A DNA stretch of 64,000 nt from Diplolepis rosae (taxonomy: Eukaryota > Arthropoda > Insecta > Hymenoptera > Diplolepididae), in contig JAPYXD010000677.1 in NCBI GenBank assembly GCA_030998225.1, forward strand, positions 14,135,501 through 14,199,500. Direction: 5' to 3'. Position 1 is the stretch's first letter. Every line of letters begins with the position of its first letter. The notes beneath the pieces were generated by a model, which was given only the letters and a program-made list of their open reading frames with translations, had not been told where the DNA came from and did not search any database. Of this stretch, positions 56,303 through 64,000 are shown piece by piece. Made by a program: the position numbers and the translations under genes.

Positions 56303-57384
56303 TCATAAAGTACAGACACAGTTTCCATTTGTCATCTATTAAATTATTTAAATGAAATGTAAAACTGTGCTTATTATGATTAAAAGGAATGAAAATTTAA
56401 GTCATGAGAAAGAAGACTTGGTCCTATGTAGGCTTAATCGTACATAATTTGCAAACGCAAACCTGCCAGGTGTATTACTTTGAAATTTCAATTGAGCATC
56501 ATAAATGAGTGTGCATGTGTGTGTTTCGTATGTGTGTGTGTGTGTGTGGGTATGAGGGGATGGGTTGCACTGGCTTAAAACCTGAGGCGGCTGAGGTGTA
56601 CTGACGAAATTAAGATCTCTTGAGATCCAGCATTCAGAGGGACCTCGTTACTTGACATTCAGATAACTACTTTCGACGTCGAGGAGAATTATTTTTAGCA
56701 GATTCGGCTGTGGGATTCCACTTGAAGTTCCCTCCTCGTTTACTGGATCCCATGAGCATTCTGTCCCGGCTAGAGAGCACAGATAATACAAGGGATTTTG
56801 CCCGAAAAGGTCCTGATAAAATAAACGCCCCAATTAGAAACAGGTTCAGAGTCACGTGAAAAAAAGATGCGCTGGGATCACTTTTTTTTGTGCGATTTGC
56901 GTGAAAATTAGTTTGGATTAGATTCGCTAATGTTTTTTTTTCTTACAAGAACACTTCTATGGGAAAACTTTTGTGTAAAATAAAATTGATGCGTACAACA
57001 CTTGTAAAAATATTGATGGATTAAAAATATTTTATTGATTTAGATATAAACTCCTGTGATAGAAAGTTATTCCAGAAATATAATTATAAACCTCGTGTGT
57101 TCTTACTGTTTATCTGACTTGGATATTAAAACGAACTAAACAAGACTCTTCGAAACATTAAACTTGTTTATTACAATCATAAAATGCAGAAATAGTCTCA
57201 GGAGTAAGTCTTCAGTCATACGCTTTTCCACGACTAAAAATCATTTTCCTTTCTTTCACAATTTTAGTCGTGTTAGATTTGAATAATAATCTAAAATATT
57301 TCTTTAGTTAGTTATCTATTTGTAAACATCTGCAAACATTTTTGGGGTTTCGGAACGTAACACATATGCTTATGTTCATATTCA
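56303..57384. other. mostly unique DNA
   Basis: 56560-56860 is a GC-richer non-repetitive block with short minus-strand frames and no recognisable protein. The rest is AT-rich. Confidence 0.4.
56511..56549. repeat. GT microsatellite
   Basis: GTGTGCATGTGTGTGTTTCG followed by an uninterrupted GT run of about 9 units and GGG. Confidence 0.8.
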
Positions 57385-58458
57385 TAAATCTCTACAAATT
57401 ATCCTGATAACATTTTTTGATTAAATTAAAATTAGAAATTTTACAGCATATTCAAATTCGAAAAAAGTCAATATCAAAATTCCATTTTCCAGTTAAATTA
57501 TACGAGATACGAAAAAACGTTATGATACAATATTATTGAATACATAAAGACCTACAAATTTGAATTATAACATTTTTTCATAAGATGCATATTTTTCTTT
57601 TTAATTAAAAAAAAAACTATTGAAAATCCAAAATTCAATTTTTTAACAATAATATTGGAAATAACAAAAAAACGTAAGAATAGAAAGTTGTTCGTTTCAA
57701 AAAGATCTACAAATTTTGTCTGACACAGTTTCTGATAAAAGATATATTTTTCGTTTCAATTCCAAAAAATACGATAAAAATGAAAAAATTCCATTTTTTA
57801 GACAAAATATGTGAGATACAAAAAAAACATTTAGATGGAAAATTGTTTGCCTAAATGAGGTCTACAAATTCTGATAAAGAAATTTCGGGACAGGATGTAT
57901 ATTTTATGTTTTGATTTTTAATATTGAAAAAATTCGATTTTTTTCACCAAAATATGTGAAATACGAAATAAGCGTTGTTCTGCAAAATCGTTTCCTTAAA
58001 TAAAGTCTACGATTGTTTTTCCTTTTTAGATATGTGGAAGAAAGTAAATTCTTTTAATCATGTAATTTATTAAAAAGTTATACTGAAATGTATACAGAAA
58101 ATCGAGCGCGAAGCGCGAGTGTCATGATGAGAATGTGTTCCTTAAGGCCAATAGAGCCTTAAGTAAATTGAATTTCCTGTTTCACTTGAATTCAAAAAGA
58201 AATTCAGTGACTTTGAGAAAATGTGTAATTCACATCATCTGTAATATTATTATAAAATTGGTTTGAGCTTCAGTATCAAAATATAAGAAATAAACTTAAA
58301 TGTATGCGAAGAGCACAAGACCGAGCGCGAAGCGCGAGGTCCAGAAAGAACAGAGCGCGAAGCGCGACGATCGGATCGCGCGCCCTAGGCGCGCTCAAAC
58401 TTGCGAGCGAAGCGAGCTGCGCGCGATGACAATGTGCCCGCGAAGCGGGCAGATTTTT
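57385..58458 (+). repeat. dispersed repeat R1rep, copy d (uninterrupted modules)
   Basis: Lacks the 5' hairpin block but has all four modules in order (marks GAGATACGAAAAAACG at 57506, GGAAATAACAAAAAAACG at 57657, GTGAGATACAAAAAAAAC at 57812 and GTGAAATACGAAATAAGCG at 57956). The TGTGTTCCTTAAGGCC box, the GCGCGAAGCGCG tail and the terminal hairpin CCCGCGAAGCGGGCAGATTT follow. It is the best reference for locating insertions in copies b and c. Confidence 0.78.
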
Positions 58459-60035
58459 TGTATTACATGTTTAAGTACGATATCTATTCCTAAAAACGTG
58501 AAATTAATCATTTTTGGACCCTAATGCCAATTTTTTTCAACAACGTACCATTTTATTAAAACTGAGGATCAATATAACTTACACTACTTTTAATTATTAT
58601 CATTATATCTGGTTTGAATTGAGTAACTTGACCAAACGAATACTCTTGATACATAAATTGATACTTAAGGTTGTTAAATTTTCCAAACATCTCACTTAAA
58701 AAACTTGTTTGCCTGTTTTATGTCACTTTCGATCACGTACTAGTGTTTGCAGTTTTACACATACAAGTATTCCTTATTTGATACGTTTCACTGAGTTCTA
58801 CTGCATTACCTGCAGTAAAGAGCCAGTGATACAATCTTTTTTGCACTCTACATTCCTTTGAAGAACATCGTAATTCTATTCGGGCTTTAAAAGCACAGGA
58901 ATTCAAGCATACAGAATCCCACTAGTTGTTGCTTTCTCTTAAATTCAAAATAAACATATATGTAATTAGTAAACTTTTTGCTCGAAATTTGCATCACTAG
59001 ACCAATTAAATAAATTCTCCTTCTTTGGTCTAATTTCTCGTGTAGAAATAGCGCATCGGTCATAGAAGGGCGTTGGTTAGATTGCCCTAATTTTAGTCGG
59101 ACGCTGGACGGGAAATCTGACCAGGACCCGAAAAATTCGTCACGTTCGGCTATGGGGTAGATACTTTCCATTATCGAGTCAATGTTGAATATGATTTTAA
59201 GATTTTATTAGATAAAGCCCTAACTTCAGAATTCGGCTTTTTCATTTTTCTCATTAAACATTATGCAATTAGATATTTTTTCGCTTTGCAGAAGTAATTT
59301 TTGAAATAGAAGTATAGGTACTCAGTGAAAAATATCTCATTTTAATTTGAAGAATTTGAAAATCTTTCTGTGGAAAACAGACGCTTTCGAATTTTAATAT
59401 TAAGAAAGATTAAAAAATTGACTTTTGAGTATGGGACATTTATCCAGAATTATTTTTTTCTTCAAATAAATATTATATTTTTAATTAAATGCCTTCATAA
59501 TAATCATCGGAAACATCATCTTTGACCTTAATTTCATCACAAACGGAGCAGGTACAAAAAACTGTGTTTCTGACATAGCTTCTGTGCAAACCGTGTTACC
59601 TCTTTTTACCATATGAATTCGATGTGCAAGATTTAAAAATTTTTGAAAAATCCATAAATTTTTATTTGCACATAAAATAGAATACAGATTTCTGTTAAAA
59701 ACAGAGAAATGTTTAAAATTAAGAGATATAGGGCATAAAACAAAGAATTTAAACGGTACCCGACTAAACTTTGAATTGAGGGCCTTCCTAGATGCTCATT
59801 GGTTCTCCCAGAAATCCAACAGAGGCAAGCCTACCAAATCCTAACTAGAGCCCACTCAGATTTTTCTAGTTATGTTCACCTGGTTAATACCCGACGAGTA
59901 CGCAGTTTAAAGTAGGAGACAATAGAGCAATTTCTACACGGGATTATCAACAGGTTTAATTTCTAACACGTGTAATTTTTGCCCTGAGATCTGAATTTAA
60001 TGAAATTTGGTTTTCATTAATAAAAATCATATATA
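58459..60035. other. unique DNA with an open block at 59020-59171
   Basis: The minus strand reads MESIYPIAERDEFFGSWSDF from 59171, with balanced composition to about 59020 and AT-driven residues after that. It could be a small exon or a fragment; no domain is recognised and no acceptor or donor is convincing. The rest shows nothing. Confidence 0.3.
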
Positions 60036-60048
60036 TTGGGTACTTGAA

Positions 60049-60678
60049 TTATTTTTTAGGGTTTTTTTTTTGTTCAAAAGAGCATTTAGAGCTAGCTATA
60101 ACATTTCGCCACTTTTCTAGTAATTTACGGATTCCGTTGCGAAAAAGCTCTTCATATTTTGAGGCTATCCACGAATCGACCCATTTTTTGATATCTTCAA
60201 AAGAATGGAAACACTTCTCGACCAGATTGAGGTAACATTTCCCAATTAAGCCTTTCAAGGTACGTTTTCACCACATCACAAGGCGTCTTTCAATGTTTTT
60301 CGGTTTCAGCTGGTACGGAACCCAATCTCCTTGTCTTTGGATGACACTCATCACCTTTAAACGCTTGGAAACGGTTGAGACATCAACATTGAGTTAGTCG
60401 GCCATCATTTCAAGCGTTAGACACGAGTCTTGGTCGAGAAAAGCCTCTAGTTCTATGTTCTCAAATTTTATTGGCTGCCCAGGGCGCTCTTTGTCCTCGA
60501 GGTCGAAATCTCCATTTTTGAATCATTGAAACCAATTTTCAATAGCCTGAACTGTTGAGGTATGGTTACCGTATGCCTCTACAAGCAAACGATGACATCC
60601 GGCTGCTGATTTCTTTAAATGAAAGCAGAAAAGCATAGCTTCCCGCAAATTACGCTTTGTCGGTTCGAATTTCGGCAT
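60049..60678 (-). pseudogene. mariner A transposase, catalytic core deleted
   Basis: Begins ATG at 60678 (MPKFEPTKRNLREAMLFCFH), with IENWFQ.FKNGDFDLEDKER showing a stop in the WF..FK motif. It continues through STVSKRLKVMSVIQRQGDWV and then jumps to CYLNLVEKCFHSFEDIKKWV and SWIASKYEELFRNGIRKLLE at the C-terminus. About 150 residues holding all three catalytic Asp are missing. Several further stops. Confidence 0.85.
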
Positions 60679-60857
60679 AATCGAAGCTCAAAAATAATAT
60701 ATTGTTCACACGTACACGGAATGACAGACACAGTAGATCCACTAACATGTATTTTACAAGGGTACTTAAAAAAGTGAAAATGAACGTCAGCGCCACCAAG
60801 TTATGATAGCAAGAGCTAATACCAATGCAAGCGAAACCCCCGCAACCCGATACCCTG

Positions 60858-61016
60858 AAGAAGGTGGGCATTGAATGGCATTCAAATGTCAAAATCTGGA
60901 AAGAAATGAAATCGAGGATGAAGCTTTTTAATGCCTAGGAATTAAAATGCATTCCAAATTTTTATTCTCGATTTCATTTCTTTTCAGATTTTGGCATTTC
61001 AATATCCACCTTCTTA
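60858..61016. mobile_element. 158 bp foldback MITE inside mariner A
   Basis: Left arm AAGAAGGTGGGCATTGAA ... TGTCAAAATCTGGAAAGAAA then TGAAATCGAG. The right arm, mirrored, reads AAGAAGGTGGATATTGAA ... TGCCAAAATCTGAAAAGAAA then TGAAATCGAG. Arms of about 55 bp. Confidence 0.65.
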
Positions 61017-61357
61017 CTAGGTATATTCTAAAGAGCAGAAAATTTTCAACATAAATGAATGATTTATACCGTCAGATTTTATCAAAAGAATATCAAACTA
61101 TCGTTGATACTGTTAAAACAGGTTAAAAAGATCATCGTTAGCGATAATAGCGCCACCGCTTGGTAATAGCAAACACTATAATTCGTTCTCCTTTATTCCT
61201 ATAGGAGAGGAGCTACTGTGACGACAAATACTGTCGAAACAATCTCAAGGATAGTGCTTTGATGTGAAGTTGGTTGCAATTTGTTCCGATGTCAAAACAT
61301 ACTTGTTGCACCATCCCATAGAAATCCCAAAAATTTAATTCAGGTACCCAATATATA

Positions 61358-62952
61358 TTGGGTTGTCGACAAAGTCATTTCGCTTTTTCCGCTAGATGAC
61401 TTTAGTCGTTCGATGTCGTTCTTCTCCATTACAAACTTCAGACCGTATATGGTGTTTAACAGCTAACCTTTCATAGATTATTCAGTAAAAAAAGTTTCAA
61501 GTTTTGTTGTTTATTTATTGTTTTCCCAGGAAACAAAAAACCATTCACTTGTGTTAAATTTGAATGGGCTTTGAGGTGTTCTGAATTGCGTATCTCTCAC
61601 TGGAATTTCAGCATTAACAGATTGAAAACCAATATTTCCGATAGAAAATAATGTATTTAAAGTGAACAATCGTTTACAATACAATTCGTATTCCGTTTTT
61701 ATTGTATTTCTCTTATTCAGAGTGACCTTTTAAGACTTCCATTTCATTTGGAATTTCAACCGATTCATCCGAACCTCAATGAATCGTACATTACCATTAG
61801 AAGTTATTTGAGATTAATCAGTCTTATTCAACCCTATTCACTTAACGATTTAACCAATGTCGAATGGCAGATTTAATACATTGCGCACAAATGGCAGATT
61901 CCAAGTGTCACCATCCGATTGAATTTTTATTTCCTGAATATGCAAATGACAGATACACAATTCAAAGAGACGCGCGTTCTATCGGTTTTTTTCCTGGGTT
62001 GCATTGATTTGAAATGGAGATTCCAGACGGTCTTTTTCGTCACATTTTACTTTATTACTTCCGAAAAGGTAAAAACGCAGTGCAAACTTGAGAAAAGTTG
62101 TATGATGTTTACGATGAAAATTCATTAACAGAACGCCAGTGCCAGAATTGGTTTGCTCGTTTTCGTTCCGGAGATTTTGACCTCAAAGATGCATCACGTT
62201 CTAGACTCCCAACTGAAGTTGACGACGACAAAATAAAAGCAATGATAGAAAATAACCGTCGTAGTACGACACGAGAGATCGCAGAAAGCTTAACATACCA
62301 CATACTATACATGCGTCGAAAGACATTTAAAACAACTTGGTTACGTTAATAATCTCGATATTTGGGTTCCTCACAAATTGAACGAAATTCAACGCACCAA
62401 ACGAATTTCCATTTGCGATTCACTGCTGAAACGTAACGAAACCGATCCATTTTTAAAGCGAATCATAACGGGCGATGAAAAATGGCTTGTTAACAATAAC
62501 GTCGTGCGAAAAAAATCATGGAGCAAGCGAGATGAGCCTGCACAATCGACATCAAAAGCCGATATTCATCAAAAGATGGTTATGTTGAGTGTTTGGTAGG
62601 ATTTCAAAGGTATTGTTTATTTTGAGCTGCTCCCAAGAAACCAAACTATTAATTCGAATGTCAATTGTCGCCAGATAATGAAATTGGACAAAGAAATCAA
62701 GAAAAAGCGACCAGAAAGGCGTCATCTTCCATCAAGATAACGCCAGAACACATACATCTTTGGTCACTCGCAAAAAAATATTGGAGTTAGGCTGGCATTC
62801 TATGAATGCGGAATTATGAAGCTGACTTGAAAATGGCAAAAGGTCATCGAACAAATTGGTCAATACATAATTGATTAATTTTTGTTATTTGTATTAATAA
62901 GCTTGATTTGAAAATCATGAAAGAAAACGAAATGACTTTGTTGCCAACGCAA
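61358..62952 (+). mobile_element. mariner element B, 1595 bp
   Basis: TA at 61356-61357 and 62953-62954. Ends TTGGGTTGTCGACAAAGTCA and, mirrored, TTGCGTTGGCAACAAAGTCA. It is longer than a typical mariner because about 650 bases separate the left repeat from the transposase start, which suggests an extra insertion there (about 61463-62000). Same family as 33327..34388. Confidence 0.85.
62014..62880 (+). pseudogene. mariner B transposase, decayed
   Basis: From ATG 62014: MEIPDGLFRHILLYYFRKGK, then a TGA, then LTERQCQNWFARFRSGDFDL and TEVDDDKIKAMIENNRRSTT. After frame changes, KRNETDPFLKRIITGDEKWL (first Asp, intact), SVW followed by a TAG, and HQDNARTHTS (second Asp, in another frame). A deletion then removes the third Asp region, and GIMKLT.KWQKVIEQIGQYI is the C-terminus. 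Clearly non-functional. Confidence 0.88.
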
Positions 62953-62954
62953 TA

Positions 62955-64000
62955 TATACATATATAATGAGGTGAGTATATTAATTGGTAAGTTGTTTGT
63001 AATAACGAGGGCTGGTGTATTCCAAAGCGCTGTATGTGTGAGAACACATACATGTGAACGTATTTCTGGACCTTATTGGAGAAGATTACGTTGTACAGCA
63101 TGTCGCCTGCTATAATTCTTGCATATTCCTCTCATCTAATAATATGCTTCTCCATTGTCCTTTCTTTTAAGACCCCAGACACGACTCACTTTAATGCAGT
63201 TTTTTCATAAAAAATCTTAAACTATTATTTACTTCAATTCTTTATCAGTGATATAAATAATGAAGATCATAAACCAAGATGATTCTACATTAAAAAATCC
63301 CTGGGTAGATAAAAAAAATACCAAATCCCTCAATCATTCTATTCATTTCTTTTAGCTTCAGGAAATGATTGTACATTAATTTAAGTTTTAGTGAGGGAGG
63401 CATGAAATTGCTTAGATCAAAGTATTTTGTCAAAAGGAGACTGATTCCGCTTAAGGCTGGAGTTAAACCTCTTTTGCAAGATAGCTAAATCGCTCGTGAG
63501 AAAGAACCCTTGCACCCTTTTAGTTCGTATAAGGAATGGAAAGGGTACCTTGTTAGGTGCCTGATTCAAGTGGGACAAAAGCGGAATTCTGTTCACTGAT
63601 CTCGTACATATAGGGAGAAAACCATTGGTAGTCCTCTCATTGTTCGACGTTTTCTCATTTCGTTCCACCGTTGATTATTCTCACCACCCTCAAGAAAAAT
63701 CATTTGCACTTCATTTCCTTCATTATTTTATGCTTGTTTTTTATGTATTTTTCTAATTGATTATCAAATGAGACTTTTACGATGAGAAATAAATATTACT
63801 TGTTCCATAAAGTAGAAAGCTTTGCCAGTACGGTTCCAACGCTGTACGAAGAAGAAGAAGAATAAGAAGAAGATTGAGCTTCGTTGCATGGCAATAGGCG
63901 CATACGCAGTTCAATTTTTACATTTCATTCGTCTGTAGCTCAATATACTACATTGCGCTACTGTTAACTGTAGCGAAAAAACGTGTTTGCGCGCTGGTGG
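62955..64000. other. unique DNA, no gene recognised
   Basis: 63390-63670 and 63880-64000 are somewhat GC-richer; the open frame at 63417..63668 (minus) has no features. A GAA run lies at 63847-63874. The window ends without an identifiable exon. Confidence 0.4.
63847..63874. repeat. GAA microsatellite
   Basis: GAAGAAGAAGAAGAATAAGA then AGAAGA: about nine units with one interruption. Confidence 0.75.

Larger units (their letters stand above)
60036..61351 (-). mobile_element. mariner element A, 1316 bp
   Basis: Ends TTGGGTACTTGAATTA (left) and, mirrored, TTGGGTACCTGAATTA (right), with TA before the left end and TATATA after the right end. It holds an internally deleted transposase and, in its upstream part, the palindrome 60858..61016. 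Different family from its immediate neighbour at 61358. Confidence 0.85.

Noticed and set aside
57385..58458. R1rep as a Helitron
   Set aside because: A 3' hairpin is present, but the expected TC start, CTRR end and insertion between A and T are not seen; kept as unclassified.
1..64000. CRISPR arrays, rRNA genes, bacterial operons or integrated viral genes
   Set aside because: No regularly spaced identical repeats, no rRNA sequence and no viral structural or replication frames were seen.

Overview
The window is a strongly AT-rich piece of eukaryotic nuclear DNA, almost certainly from an insect. The gene structure shows spliced exons with GT/AG junctions, a TATA box and AATAAA signals. The mobile fraction is dominated by mariner/Tc1 elements, TTAA-inserting elements, small inverted-repeat elements (MITEs) and an R1-like non-LTR retrotransposon. 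The mix recalls a hymenopteran, possibly a parasitoid wasp, but that is inference. Nothing looks bacterial: no operons, CRISPR arrays or rRNA.

Genes. One multi-exon gene can be assembled, on the minus strand at 21419..29435: a TATA box, a signal-peptide exon, three internal exons and a last exon with a polyA signal. It encodes a secreted chymotrypsin-fold (S1) serine protease homologue. The catalytic His, Asp and Ser and all conserved cysteines appear to be replaced, and one exon carries a frameshift. Its introns hold an R1-like 5' remnant, a putative solo LTR, a MITE, a large palindrome and a 1.29 kb mariner. A short lysine-rich exon (30551..30766) and a decayed relative of it (20799..21005) flank the gene in the same orientation, which suggests local duplication. 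A second secreted-protein first exon lies at 47060..47123 (minus). It faces a CpG-rich, TATA-bearing candidate 5' exon on the plus strand (about 47765..48034). No protein function could be named for other open frames.

Mobile DNA. 1-15 kb: MITEs, several TTAA-flanked elements, one keeping a first coding exon (10071..10160), and two copies of a dispersed repeat called R1rep here (3708..4932 and 10848..14415), the second riddled with nested insertions. 15-32 kb: a 665 bp full-length palindrome and the protease-homologue locus. 32.2-34.5 kb: a mariner that received a 308 bp MITE with a 10 bp target duplication and a second mariner. 38-49 kb: two more 640-665 bp palindromes, an inverted pair of MITEs and a tRNA-like sequence with a Pol III terminator. 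50-53 kb: the most complete R1rep copy, with a 1148 bp TA-flanked element full of ATTACTGCG motifs and tandem repeats. 54-58 kb: further R1rep copies and a 613 bp element. 60.0-63.0 kb: two different dead mariners back to back at one TATATA site.

The best candidates for something undescribed are the cysteine-free protease homologue, the R1rep family with its modular architecture, and the two non-autonomous families whose ends are packed with repeated short motifs (50651..51798; 11094..11471 and 12370..14164). Stretches not listed as a gene or element are AT-rich DNA in which I see no supportable gene.
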